Positions 32,521 through 44,205 are shown, counted from the first letter of the stretch. The stretch: 64,000 nt of DNA from Deroplatys truncata (GCA_030765065.1 CM060983.1:46312067-46376066); one strand, 5' to 3'. Numbers and translations are program-made. Notes: generated by a model not told the origin, from the letters alone.

Positions 32521-32700
32521 CCCAGTGCCATTGGTGAACAACAACATACTACATGGATGAGGCCTAGAAGGTTAATTCCACCTCACACCAAGCTAAGAGG
32601 TGTCTTCTAACAGATTCGTCGCGATATGACCACGTAGTTAAAGCGACGTATGTATGCGTGTGGAGAGAGGAACAGAGAGGGAGAGAGGGTTAGGAGAAAA
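32521..32700 (+). other. LINE 3' UTR with stem-loop
   Basis: Non-coding continuation of the LINE fragment. At about 32613-32650 the sequence CGTCGC ... GACCACGTAGTTAAAGCGACG can fold with a 6-bp stem. GACCAC-GTAGTTAAA is almost identical to the loop of the SINE A 3' hairpin. Confidence 0.5.
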
Positions 32701-32757
32701 TCAGGTTTTATAATTTCACGTGCTATTTACCCATACTTGCGCTCGTTAACATCGCGT

Positions 32758-33595
32758 TTACTATTTTCTGCACTATGTACTTACAGTAATTAGAGAAGGT
32801 ATTGCATTCCATCCAAAAATGCGATATCGAGATTTCACCGGAATAAAAAGAAAGCATTTAAAAAAAAGTCCATTTTTGCGCGCGCGCGTGTGTGTGTGTG
32901 TGTGTGTGTAAACAGTATAACTCAAAAACGAAAAGTCGGATAAATACCCTCCCGGACTTTCAAGAAAATCTTCCGATCCCAAACTACCCTTTACATGGAA
33001 GATTTTTTTGAAATTGTTAATTTTGTAAAAAATAGCTCTAACGATTTTTATTAAAATACCATATATTATAGATATCTATATGACAAATAAAGCGTATATC
33101 TTGAATTTTCTGGGAATAATATAGGAAGTCTTCATACGGAGGACATTTTGTATAACCTTGTATAACTGGTAAACGTTAACCGATAGACGAAAATGTAGTA
33201 CACAAAAAATGTAGACATCTTTAAAACAGACAATTCATTACAAATAACATTTTTTGTGGCGTAAGTCATTTCCGAGATTCCGTTATTAATGGTTCGCATT
33301 GCCCAATACTTTGTCATTCTTTTAAAGTCCTGTCGACATTTAGCTGTTTCTCAGCTGATTAGCTGATTGTATGCAAACAGTATGAAATTTTAAATCCAGC
33401 ATATATATCGTCCAGTTCTTAAACATTTGACTGTTGTTGCTCCTATAGTATCTATAACGAAACGTCTAATGTAGCTATTTTTGCAAAGGTTTATCTGGAT
33501 TAAAATGAAATAGATAGAAAAATAAGCTTTCGTAGGAATAATGTGTATATCCACTAATAAACGGAAGAGGATATAGAAAGTCATGTGAATGTAAC
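32758..33595 (+). mobile_element. R element, plus
   Basis: From TATTTTCTGCACTATGTACT (decayed 5' end) to GAAAGTCATGTGAATGTAAC and ATCAGA. The dinucleotide tract is (CG)(TG) at 32878-32908. The AACTTGGTATTTAGG block is deleted. Confidence 0.85.
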
Positions 33596-34018
33596 ATCAG
33601 ATTTTTTCTCCTGGCCATACAAAGAACATGGAATTTAAAGCCATTACACAGTAACACGGCTCTTTAAAGATCTATAGGTATGCCTACTCTATGCTCCAAC
33701 GGAATGTGTAAATCTGCAATGAGAGTTTGTCTGTATTAACAAGAAATAATTAGAGTAGTATTTATTTATTTGCCCTGGTAAGAGTTAGTAATGAGGGCTT
33801 TACTTCCATTCTACCAGGCAATAGGACTCAAACATAGAAAGGACTAACAAAACTAGGTACATATTAAAGTGAAAAAAAATCATAACCAAAATGCTTTTCA
33901 GCGGAATACACATACAGGTAAAAACAATTACTCTAATTAAGTGGTTTAATATGTATGATAAGCTTTTGTAAGGGTACTATGTAGAAGTGTGAGTAGAGGA
34001 AGCCTTAGGAGTGTAATA
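33596..34018 (+). mobile_element. R element 3' part with an unidentified insertion
   Basis: Starts at a T-run (TTTTTTCTCCTGGCCATAC) and ends GTAATACATCAGA. Between about 33755 and 33935 is foreign sequence (TATTTATTTATTTGCCCTGG, ATTCTACCAGGCAATAGGA), possibly a SINE in reverse with an A/T-rich end. Confidence 0.7.
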
Positions 34019-34142
34019 CATCAGATATTTTTTTAAATTGTATGATAAATCTGGAGGGCATCCCTCCTACTATTTGCCGTTGTTACGTTATGTATTTCTG
34101 CTTTACCTTATACGTACACACATTTACATGTACACAAACCCC

Positions 34143-34225
34143 CATGACCGAGGCGGGACTCGAACCCATGATGCTCTCCGCGACGCAACATTTTCTAAAC
34201 GATTTACCTACCATGGCTTCGAGGA
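34143..34225 (-). mobile_element. tRNA-like sequence, minus (SINE remnant or tRNA pseudogene)
   Basis: The minus strand reads AAGCCATGGTAGGTAAATCG, then GTCGCGGAGAGCATCATG and GGGTTCGAGTCCCGCCTCGG. Box B is perfect and box A is poor. No intact acceptor pairing, so not a functional tRNA. Confidence 0.5.
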
Positions 34226-34404
34226 TCGGTTTATCGTTTGGACATTTAAGTGTCCGGAAAGGCAAAACAGCAATTTGGATCCTGATTCTACAATGTTCGA
34301 GAATTTGGAAATTAAAAAAAAATATTTTTTTCTGAAATATGGAAAATTAAGTGCAGAGCACCCTTGAACTGAGCACTTCTGTTTAGATATAAAATATTGA
34401 TTTT

Positions 34405-34535
34405 CACTTTCTATTTCCCTTACCTATGGTCGGTAGAGGAAAGTATTGTAATAGGTACCTATTTGAAAAAAATCTAGTGTGATACATTCACATGACTTTC
34501 TCTACCGTCTATCGTTTATTAAGGGTTTTGAATAT
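34405..34535. mobile_element. Two R termini back to back
   Basis: A plus-strand 5' end (ACTTTCTATTTCCCTTACC to AGGAAAGTATTG, 34405-34465) is followed by a minus-strand 3' end (AAAAATCTAGTGTGATACAT, ACTTTCTCTACCG, 34466-34535). Both bodies are missing. Confidence 0.65.
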
Positions 34536-35242
34536 AAGATATTTGGAATTAATGCTTTCACTATTTATAACTAGCGTACTTAGAGAAGTATTTACATTTA
34601 GACACGGAAATTCACTTTTAAGTACACTAATTTATGGGTACGAAAATCAATGACATTTCGATACAAACGAAAACGGGAAAGTTGTTATTATGAAATGACT
34701 GCCCAGAAGTATACATTTTAACACTTGTAAGATAGGGTTTCCCCGGAACCTCTTAAATGCAATGTAGTCCACAGGGCATCTTTAGTTGCTTTTGTTGCAC
34801 GTGCTCTTTGTACAATAGTGCAACGCTTGTTAGGCTCGGTATAGCGAGATACACGTGCACAGGATTAGCACGTCAGGTAGTGTGGACTTCACTTGTCAAT
34901 CCCCTTATCCATACGGTCTTCAGCGGCTGTGTTTTCCCATCGAGAAAACGAAAAATGCACCATTAGGTCTTTACAAATCTTGTCTTTCACTCACATTCTC
35001 AGAATGGCCACGTGGTTACACCTGGTGGAGTGAAAACGCACTAACGGGTTTGGCTCATCAACATTTTCTAAACATATCAAAATATTAATAGAGGTTAAAC
35101 TATGAAGCCCGGGACATAAAGCACTTACGATATTGTAAGTCGCCATTGGGATATGTCGTCTCAAAATGTATTTGAGATCTTATCATTTATCGAGAAAAAA
35201 AATGCGAGTCAATTTGGGGAGTTTAATGTCATACTGGTATGT

Positions 35243-35310
35243 TGCCATAGTAGCTCAGTTGGTTACAGCAACCGGAATGTCCGTGCTTGCTTCAAACCCC
35301 GGCTATGACA
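35243..35310 (+). mobile_element. tRNA-like sequence (SINE E head or tRNA relic)
   Basis: The 5' GCCATAG can pair with 3' CTATGAC (six of seven). Box A TAGCTCAGTTGGTTA is good, and box B (CTTCAAACCCC) has one substitution. The anticodon arm is irregular. Trailing sequence up to about 35410 may be a SINE body; only one copy is seen. Confidence 0.5.
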
Positions 35311-36296
35311 TAGAATTTTACTTTTCCAACCTTGTCCTACACACGCCCTGTGTGTAAGAAAAATTAATTACCTTTTTAGACATTAAGGCCTAAAAGTAGA
35401 ACCTCTAACACAGTGCACACGAGCTGAAAGCTTTAGATTACCATACTAGTGCGATAATCTTCATTGTGATCAACTTTGATTTCAAGTCCAATCACATAGA
35501 AATTACCATTTGTATTTCCACATGTTTAATAACTCGACTTGATTTGATTATGTCTTTTCACATGATTCATTTCTCATGGCGCTCGCATTATCTGTTCACA
35601 ATACAAATCGTCATACTTCAATTTATCGCAATCCGTTGTGGAGTTAAACTATACGTTATATTGACAGCCTCCTGCTTTCTTCGATCTAAAACGTTATTGA
35701 TTTATCTAGAAAAATACATGAAGATTAAATGGCGGAAATTATGAATTCAGAAGAAACTAAAATTGAAGAGCCAGGTGGTTACAGAAGCAGCAGAAAGAAT
35801 AATACTAGAAGTACTTACCCAAAAAAATCCAGAAGCAATATGATATAGTATTAAATCGCTTCATTGCCTGGTGCAAGGTATAACAAGTTCAAAATAATTT
35901 CACTGAAAATGACTGCTAGCGAATCAACAAAACACCAAAACATCTGATATCTCACTTTTTAACGTCTTTTCTCTTGTTTCAAGAACGTATTTTAAATGTC
36001 ATCTCTGTTAGTTTCAGGAATCAGTATAATATTATTGATATTTTACAAATTCGAGCGCTGCCTAAAAAATAGTATTATGCCACACATGTTAAAAGTGCTT
36101 TTTTCATTCTTTCTTTCTTTATACCTTACAGGATTGTAAAATAAACTCCTACTTTTACCCACTGTATCATAATCTACTATTATATTAAAATACCTTTACC
36201 TATAATTTGGATGATTTCTAATTATTAAGTACATCAATATACACAGCAATGCTAGGAGGGAAATGTGATAAAGTGACATTTCTATTAAAAATTCAC

Positions 36297-37738
36297 TTTT
36301 CTTTTTGCTTTTTCTACCACGTACCTATTAGATAGATGAAATATTGTACCTATTCCACCCAAAAATTCGATATCGAGATATCATAGGGATACGTGTTTTG
36401 AAATCCCTTGAATGCAAAATAATCGCTTTTAGAGAAAGGTCTGTGTGTATTTGTGTTTCCGCGCCTATGAATAGCATAACTCAAAAACAAAATGGTGTAT
36501 AAATCCAAACTTGGCATTTAAATTCAGCAACTTCCAAGGATGCGACACGAAGGTTTTCAAGAAAATCTCCTTCACCAAACTATCCTTTACATGCAAAATT
36601 TTAGTTATGTTTTATTTTCTCAAAAATAACTCTAACGATTTTGATTAAAATACAAATTTTGATTAAGATATTTACACGAAAATAAAATGTGTTTGATAAG
36701 TTTTCTGGGAACAACCTGCAAAGAGACCCCTTCATTTGGAATTTTATCTAACTGGTAAATCTTAAGAGACAGAACGAAACCTGCCACACAACAAATGTAT
36801 ATATCTTTAAAATACACAATTTATTTCAAATAATAATTTTTTGCAGCTTCATCCATGTCCGAAATATCCGTTATTATTGATTTGAATTTTTCAATACTTC
36901 TATTATTTGTTAAAGTGCTGTGCCTATTCAGTTATTTCTCGCGATGTAATGGAAAGAATATGACATTTCAAGGCCATTATGTAGCGACCAGGTTTTAAAC
37001 ATTTGACTATCACTGTTCCCTCTGTGCCTATAAGAAATTTAACCGAGTGGGATGGCTCGGGCGGTAACGTCTGTGACTCACATTCGGGAGGTCGTGGTTT
37101 CGACTCCCGTGGCCAGCTTCCTGACCCATGGGTTTTTTCGGGGGTTTCCCTGGGTAGCAGGGTGAATGCTGGGAAGGGTCATTACCTCCCTGAATTTCTC
37201 TCTACCTCATTTCCTCTCATTTCATCTTCTTATTTCACGTTACAGGTTGACTCCGGAGCTGTGTGTCCCCAGAACTCCTCGACCCCATCAGAGGCGGCCG
37301 CTCGAGCCTCCGCTGCTGGGTCGAGCTCCCCCCCCCCCCCGTCTGCGTGAAGGGGAAACTGTGAGCCACCCTCCGGTGACTTGAGAGGGTCACCGCCGAG
37401 TGCTATCCGGCCGGGTGTCAAGCCTGTAACTCTTAGGGAACTCTGCGCGTCTCTGTCTGCGTCAGTCGGTTCTCTAGCTCATACGTCTCTTGCGGCTCCT
37501 TCTTTTCATTCGTTATTCTCGAGGGTGTATGCAGAAAAGATCCTTTGCGGGGCGAGGTGCTAGGTGTCCTCCACGTCAACGAATCCTAATCCTATATACG
37601 AAATGTATAATGAAATATTTATGCAAAAGTTCATCTCAATCAATTTGAAGTAAAGTAAGCGTTTGGAAGAATATTTGTGACGCTATATGAAATAAACGAT
37701 AGTGGGTAGAGAAGGTTATGTGAATGTAACATGTCAGA
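36297..37738 (+). mobile_element. R element, plus, with SINE G inside
   Basis: 5' end CTTTTTCTACCACGTACC, family blocks throughout, 3' end GTAGAGAAGGTTATGTGAAT, then ATGTCAGA and a T-run shared with the next R fragment. SINE G occupies 37043-37590. Confidence 0.85.
37043..37590 (+). mobile_element. SINE G, plus (long tRNA-derived SINE)
   Basis: Head CCGAGTGGGATGGCTCGGGC, box B GGTTTCGACTCCC, then CCCATGGGTTTTTTCGGGGG and a long GC-rich body. About 548 bp. Imperfect duplication CCTATAAGAAAT / CCTATATACGAAAT at 37028 and 37591. The body ORFs are incidental. Confidence 0.85.
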
Positions 37739-37892
37739 ATTTTTACTTCTCTACCAGTTAGTATCGAAGTAAAGGCACTGCAATTCGATATTCAGGTTTC
37801 ATCACAAATACACGTTTTGAGAACTTGTGAACTACCTCACTTTTAGGAAAATATCCATCCAAATGTCTATTCCTTTGTGAAAATTTTCACAA
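37739..37892 (+). mobile_element. R element 5' fragment
   Basis: TTTTTACTTCTCTACCAGTT start, then TTTCATCACAAATACACG; it ends before the TG tract, where the next R begins. Confidence 0.8.
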
Positions 37893-38802
37893 TTTTTACT
37901 TTCTCTACTACGTATAGTAAGTAGGGGAAGTATTGCATTCCACCCAAAAATTCGATACCGAGATTTCACCGGAAATACATGTTTTGAGACCTCCTGAATC
38001 CAAAAAAAGCATTTTTGGAAACATGTCCGTGTGTGTGTCTGTGTGTGTGTCTGTGTGTGTGTGTGTGTGTGTGTCTGTGTGTGTGTCTGTGTGTGTGTGT
38101 GTGTGTGTCTGTGAACAGCATAACTCAGAAACGAACAGTCGGATAAAACACCAAACTTGGTATTTAGGTTCAGTATCTTCCAGAGATGCGACACGAAGGT
38201 TTTCAAGAAAATCCCCCCACCCCAGACTACCCTTTACATGGAAGATTTTTCGAAAATTTTAATTTTCTCAAAAATGGCTCTAATGATTTTGATGAAAATA
38301 TCATATGTTTAGGGTAATGTCATGACAAATGAAATGTATATCTCGAATTTTCTGGGAATGTCTCCAAAAGTATTCTTCATTGTGAACGACTTTTGCATAA
38401 CTGGTAAACCATAAGAGATAGACAAAATTTTACTACACAAAATATGTAGATCGCGTTAAAATACACAACTTATGTCATATACATTTCTTTTGTTGAGTGA
38501 ACCGTTTTCGAGATATTGCTTGTTATTTCCTTAAATTTTCCAATACTTATACTTTTTCTCAAATTCGTTATTCATTTTTTTTGTCCTGGACATGCAAAGA
38601 GAATGGAATGCGTCACATAGCAACCAGCGTTAAAATATTTGACTATCGCTTAAAAGCTACCATATTTTCCTTGCATCTACAAGAAAATTACCAATAAGAT
38701 TGACATCTCGATATCTCGATTAACATGAAGCATATGGAGAATAGGCGTTTGTAAAATTAGGTTGTACAAGAGTATAGAAAGTTATGTGAGTGTAACACAT
38801 CA
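37893..38802 (+). mobile_element. R element, plus, full length
   Basis: Full copy with a long compound (TG)n(TC) tract (38026-38112), termini ACTTTCTCTACTACG and GTGTAACACATCAGA. Very similar by eye to the copies at 14835 and 61941. Followed by a decayed R-like stretch to about 39110. Confidence 0.93.
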
Positions 38803-39133
38803 GATTTTTTTCACTGTTTTGATCTCAAAATGGATGTTAATGATTCAGATAATACAAATGAAAACATGAGATTGACAAATACGTACTGCAGAAAAAGCGC
38901 AGAGCTCATTAAAACACAATATATGTAAAATAACATTTTATTTGTAGTAGCCATTTCCGAAATATTTATTGTGGTATGCTTTATGGTCTTCTACAAAGTG
39001 AATTCTGTATATACACTTTATGTATTTTGTTCATATGTTGGCCTATGATTAGCAACCAGATGCTAATCATGCAGCATTTTTTCATGAAATGGAAAAAAAA
39101 ATCGTACTTTTGTAAGAATCTGGAAGTGTTTTT

Positions 39134-40390
39134 CTTTTTACTTTCTCTACTACTTACCTATAGTACTCTCTCTTGTTACTGTTAGAATCAGAGGGGACTC
39201 GGCACTGCTCCAGTGAGGATATTTGTACCTATGCCCCACAAAGGGGCACCCCCTGGAGGAGGAGGTGAGAACAGACAGGGGCGCCCGGAACTAGGAGTAA
39301 CACCACAGCAATGACAAGTCTCTATGTCAAGATTGAGAGCCCGGAAAGTTGGGGACCCCGCCCCACACAGAGGGTCCAACACCCCTTTCTGAAGGGGCGA
39401 TTCTTATTTCCCAGCAACCAGCCGAAGGTCGAGGTATGGAGAAACCTCCACATAGAGCATCCTTTTCCCTGCTACGCCTCTCCGAAACACCATCGCCGAC
39501 ATTTCCAACCCTGAAACAGTCTAACGGATGAAGGATGAATGGGATGACATGGTGGGACACGAAATACGGGGGCTGAAACAAATCACTCGGCTGACAACCC
39601 GGTAACCCCCCCCCGAAAAACCCGTGGGTTAGAGTGGGTGGTCGCCGTGAATCGAACCCAAAACATCCCGAATGCAAGTCCCACGCGTTACCGTGGCGCC
39701 ACTTCGCTCCGTTACCTATACTAAGTAGAGGAAGTATTGCATTGCACCCAAAAATTTGATAGAGATTTCAAAGGAAAATGCTTTTGGGATATTCGTAATT
39801 AAAAAATACATGTATAGAAAAAGACCCGGTTCTTTTTGTCCATCCATCCATCCGCGTGTCTCTGTGAAGAACATTAATAAAAAATTAAAAATGGTTAGCA
39901 TCAGTGTGTTAAAGAATGCAATACGAACATTTTCAACAAAAACCTCACACAGAACTACCCCCTACTTGGGAAAACATTTCATTATTTTTTATTTTATAAA
40001 ATCAGCTAGAAATATTTTGATTAAAATATCACACGTTGAATATTTTCAAATGAGATATAAAATGCATATCTTGAATTTTCTGTAAATATCATTGAACTTT
40101 ACTTTATTTGATTCAATTTTGTATAATTTTGTTTGGCGAGAAAATATGAACAGATTAAAAAAAAGCTTACTATAAGAAAAATACGCAATTTGTATGAAAC
40201 AACATTTTTTTTTCGAGCTTTAGCCGTTTTCTGAATATCCCATGTTGCAAGTTTAGACCTTTTTCTAAGTGTCCTCTAACGGACATGCGATTCTTGCCTT
40301 TCCTTTATTTCCATCACAAGAGCTTATTACCACGAATAAACATTTGATTACTGTTTCCGCAAGTTGAAACCTTCTTGCTTAATTTTATTC
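39134..40390 (+). mobile_element. R element, plus, split by SINE G
   Basis: The 5' end lies left of the SINE (TTTTTACTTTCTCTACTACT) and the body resumes at CTAAGTAGAGGAAGTATTG. Later blocks are divergent and the 3' terminus fades near 40390. Confidence 0.75.
39163..39711 (-). mobile_element. SINE G, minus
   Basis: In reverse complement: head CGGAGCGAAGTGGCGCCACG, box B GGGTTCGATTCAC, then CCCACGGGTTTTTCGGGGGG and body. Perfect duplication TTACCTATA at 39154-39162 and 39712-39720, inside the 5' hairpin of an R element. Confidence 0.88.
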
Positions 40391-40596
40391 AATTCCTATG
40401 TAAATATGTAATATCGCGAATACAAGGGCGATACTGGAAATTTTTAGAATGCCATGTATCTAAAAACAAATGAAATCTCTTTATATTTTACAACTACTTT
40501 CTAATGTTTTGCGAGTTGATTGCCGTGTAGTTTGTTCGATTTGCTCTAGTAGTTTGTAAATTATAATCATTTAAAGGTTTTGTCTTCAACCAAAAA

Positions 40597-41572
40597 TGAA
40601 TTTGAATGGAGAACATCTCCGGGCTATGATCTATTATGATTTTAAATCATTAACACTTTAACAATATGAAGATCGGCTTACAAATGCATTTGGTGAAGAA
40701 TCCTTATCTAAGGCAAAAATTTGTAATTGGTACAGCGAATTCAAAAGAAGAGATTGTTTTTTCTTAGTGATGAATGTCGTGAAGGACGCCCAGGAACTGC
40801 TGTTATTGATGAAAATATTGCCCCTGTTCGAGCAATGCTTGAAGAAGATCGACGGTAATCTTATGAATTTATTCGGGCTACATTGGGTATTGGTATGAGT
40901 AAAATCCAAAACACTTTACATCAACAGACGCGAGAAAACTTTGTTGTTGATAGAGTCCACATGAACTGACTCCCGATCAAAAACAACAACGCATAGATTT
41001 GTGCAGAAAAACTCAAAAATTCCAAGGTCGCATTTCAAATTTGGTTTGGAATATATAACTGGAGATGAATCTTGAATTTATTGTTATAATCCTGATAAGA
41101 AAAGTTAAACGTCTCAATGGGTCTTTAGAATAGAACCTAAACCTACAAAAGTCTGAACTAATTCACAGCGAATGGTTGCTATTTTGTTTTTCCTAAAACG
41201 GGCCATATTGCTACTATAGGATTAGCAGATAGACGTACCGTTACTGCTGATTGGTTGAAAACGTACGTAAAAAACGCCCAAAATGAAAAATAATGTTACG
41301 TCATGACAACGCATGCAATAAAACTAACAACTGAGTATCTGCCCCATAGACCTTCCACCATGCAGCCCTGATCTAGCATCTTGTGATTTCTTTTTGTTTC
41401 CAAAAATTAAAGATAAAATGCGTGGAATCACTTTTTCGTTATCAGATGAAGCAGTGGAATTTATAAAAACCTGGTTTCTGAAGTGCCTCAGGAAGAGTGG
41501 CATCATTGCTTTAAGACTGGTTTCATCGAATGAAAAAATATATTGATGTTAAAGGGGAATCTTTTGAAAAAC
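40597..41572 (+). pseudogene. mariner transposase, decayed (second mariner lineage)
   Basis: Starts MNLNGEHLRAMIYYDFKS, the conserved beginning of a widespread insect mariner lineage. Fragments follow in several frames: SKAKICNWYSEFKR, EGRPGTAVIDENI, TGDES*IYCYNPD (first catalytic Asp, followed by a stop where Trp is usual), VWVFRIEPKP-like, MLRHDNACNKTN (second Asp box), LFPKIKDKMRGI and a KYIDVKGESFEK ending. Many stops and frameshifts. Distinct from the 28018 mariner. No terminal repeats were assigned. Confidence 0.82.
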
Positions 41573-41759
41573 AATGAAATCATTTCAATTTTTTAAAACT
41601 AATCCTTGTTTGATTTTCTAAAGATTTCCATTGTCGCCCTCGTAATATAGCGGGGATAGAACTTTTATGTTATAGTATGATTCCTTCACTCTGTGGCCAC
41701 CGCACGGCTGTTCGTGCTCTCATAGCTAAAATTACAATTATAATGATAATAAATGCATA

Positions 41760-43185
41760 ATTTATCATGAGGGGTGTTGGAAATGTTGTCCTTCTCTGTC
41801 CACACATTTCTAGCATCCCAGGAAATTTTCATTCACACTGGAGAGTTCAGTATCCGAATTTGAGTGAATTTTACGCCTGAGTTCTTCCAATGTATGGGAT
41901 TTGTTGCGTATACATTGCTTTTCATATGCTCATCAAAATCGTGCAGATTTCTCTAATAGGATTTTTCGAAATGATGGGGCACCTAATTGACCCATGCTTA
42001 ATATTATTCTCTGACAAAGCTTGGTTCCATTTATATGGCTATGTTTCGTCGCAAAATAACATATGGAGTACAGAGAAACCCGATTTTACACACGAGATTC
42101 CCTTGTAGGAGCCGGAAATTTGTGTGCAGTAAATGCATATAGAATAATAGCACCTATATTTTGTGAACAAACAGTAAAGCAGAGAGGTACAGGAATGGCT
42201 TACACCATTTTTGAACAGCTGATCCACGGTGAATGTCAGTCTGGAGTTTACCGATAAGACTGTTACACCGCGTATAGCTGATAAGTTATTAAATGTAATT
42301 CAGGAAATTATTGAAGATAGGGTATTTAGTAAAGAATTATAAAATATCACTAGGGTTCTATAGATTAGTAAAAAGGAGATGGGGAAGAGAAGAGTATGTG
42401 GATTATTGCAATAGAGCTGAAAAAGAAGCGTTTGCATGGATGAGAACAGGATCAATGTACATGAGAGGGCTATAAGGCAGAAAAAGTGGAATTTGTGAAC
42501 TATGCGGAGGTAGTGAAAGCACAGAGCATTATGTGACAGAATGCAAAGAATTAGTAGAATGCAGACAAAAAGTATGGGAGGAAAAATGGGAAAAAATTGA
42601 TGGAAAAATAGTAACAATTAAAATGTTAACAAGAAAATAAGAAAAGAAAAATAGAATGTGGGGGAGTTCTTAAAGAAGGTGAGGAGAAATGGATTAGAAA
42701 AGTAAGAGAGATAAGAAAGGTAGAAGGGCAAACAGAGGAGGGAGAGTATGGATCATAGGTGATTAAGGGTAGCAAGGGCTGTTCAGCTGAGCCATAAGGC
42801 CAGGGTACAAGGCAAAATGAACAGTATAGGTAGAACATAGCTGGCAAGAAAATTTGTACATAGGTTAAATTAGTTTACAAGTGGAATATTGTAAAAATGG
42901 ATTGTGTAAAAAAATTACAAATAAAGTTTTCATTCATAGTAAAGAATTATATAGCCCTTACGATCTCTTGATTTAACTGTATGTGATTTTTATCTAGGGA
43001 ACTTGAAAAATAAGGTGTATGCAACAAATCCCATACGGTAGAAAAACTAAAAGAAAACATCAGGCGAAAGATTCACTCAGTTTCGGCTATTGAACTCTCG
43101 AGTGTGAATGACAATTTTCAGAAAAGATGCCAGAAATATGCGGATAGAGAAGGGCAACACACCTCTTATGATAAGGCACGTGCTT
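41760..43185 (+). pseudogene. Tc1/mariner transposase remnant with an inverted C-terminal copy and a LINE inside
   Basis: The plus strand encodes FSDKAWFHLYGYVSSQNN (first Asp box), IWSTEKPDFTHEIPL, then in other frames material up to EDRVFSKEL. After the LINE it continues with DLTVCDFYLGNLKNKVYATN, KLKENIRRKIHSVS and QKRCQKYADREG. It is the lineage of 3385-4329. The stretch 41765-41922 is an inverted copy of the coding end at about 43010-43175 (both hold GGGATTTGTTGC as complementary strands), so the remnant is bounded by inverted copies of its own coding sequence. Confidence 0.75.
42342..42936 (+). mobile_element. 5'-truncated LINE with 15-bp TSD
   Basis: A perfect duplication TAGTAAAGAATTATA at 42327-42341 and 42937-42951 bounds 595 bp. 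The plus strand encodes the end of a LINE ORF2: VKRRWGREEYVDYCNR, EAFAWMRTGSMYMRG, then GICELCGGSESTEHYVTEC, a C-x2-C-x-H-C-type finger, and WEEKWEKIDGKI. A long AG-rich 3' UTR and the end AAATAAAGTTTTCATTCA follow. This is a different LINE lineage from 31760-32520. The transposase frame continues across it, so the insertion is younger than that gene. Confidence 0.9.
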
Positions 43186-43597
43186 TTCATCATTCTAATT
43201 GAAACTGTAAATATGAGAAAGTGAGGCGGGCAGTGATATTATAACTGTTACGATGGGTGTCCGAGTTGTGGCGGCCGGCGCGCGAGTCGCCGTGCTGTGA
43301 CCACAATGTGAAGGAAAAGCACTGTGTAATATATGTATGTGAACTTATAATTATTAAAGTTGTGTGATTGTGATCACATCAGAACTTTGTGTTTCTTCTT
43401 TTGCATTTACTTGTTTCAGAAATATTATTTGTATTACTGGAAATAATCACATTAAGGTGAATATTCGTGTTTTCATGTTAAAACCTTTCACAATTAATTT
43501 ACTTTTATAATATGTGTCATTCTCATAATTAAAACTGACGCTAAATTCTAATTTTAAATTCATTAACGGATATTTAAAAGCTTCAAGTGATATCTCC

Positions 43598-44136
43598 TTA
43601 CCGAGTGGGATGGTAAAGGCGTCAGTCTGTGGCCCGAATTCGGAGGTCCAGGGTTCGATCCCTGGCGACCACCTACTCTCACCCATGGGTTTTCTTTGGG
43701 ATTTTTTCCGGGTCGTCCGGCGAACGATGGTTTCTTTCATCCCCCGAATTTCCTGTCGCTCCATTTCGTTCCGTTCATCATTTCATTCATTCTTCATCCC
43801 GTTGGTCTCTTTCAGGGTCGGAAGTGTCGGCGATGGTGTTTCGGAGCAGCAGCTCTCTGTACCTCTCTCGTCCCTCTGCTTTCGGCTGGCTGCCGGGTAT
43901 CCGAGCCCCCTTAAGGGGCGTTGAACCCGCTCTGTGTGTGGCGCTGTCCCCGGCCTGCCGCGATGTTTACTTATGGGCCCTATCATTGCTGTACCGTCAC
44001 TCCTGGATCCGGCCGCCCGATGTCTCCTCACGCCTCATCCTTCCTCCCGGGGACGCCCCCTTGTGGGGCGTAAATATAATATCCATTCTGGATCGGTGCC
44101 AATCCCCTCCATTCTGGAAGATAAAGCTAAAGATAA
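43598..44136 (+). mobile_element. SINE G, plus, complete
   Basis: Head CCGAGTGGGATGGTAAAGGC, box B CAGGGTTCGATCCC, then CCCATGGGTTTTCTTTGGG. GC-rich body with CCCCCTTGTGGGGCG near the end and the A-rich tail AAGATAAAGCTAAAGATAA. Perfect duplication GATATCTCC at 43589-43597 and 44137-44145. ORFs of 95-194 codons across it are by-products of its GC content. Confidence 0.92.
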
Positions 44137-44160
44137 GATATCTCCCACTTGTAAGGATAC

Positions 44161-44167
44161 ATTATTA

Positions 44168-44203
<36 letters not shown>
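44161..44203 (+). repeat. (ATT)n microsatellite
   Basis: About thirteen ATT units with one interruption (TTG). It lies between SINE G and the host exon. Confidence 0.95.

Positions 44204-44205
<2 letters not shown>

Noticed and set aside
35243-35310. Functional tRNA gene
   Set aside because: Good box A but an altered box B, an imperfect acceptor stem and an irregular anticodon arm; better explained as a SINE head or relic. The same holds for 34143-34225 and 63395-63455.
43247-43376. Solo LTR (TGTTACGATGG ... GATCACA) around the GC-rich patch at 43265
   Set aside because: No matching target duplication on the two sides and no second copy or internal retroviral-like sequence in the window.
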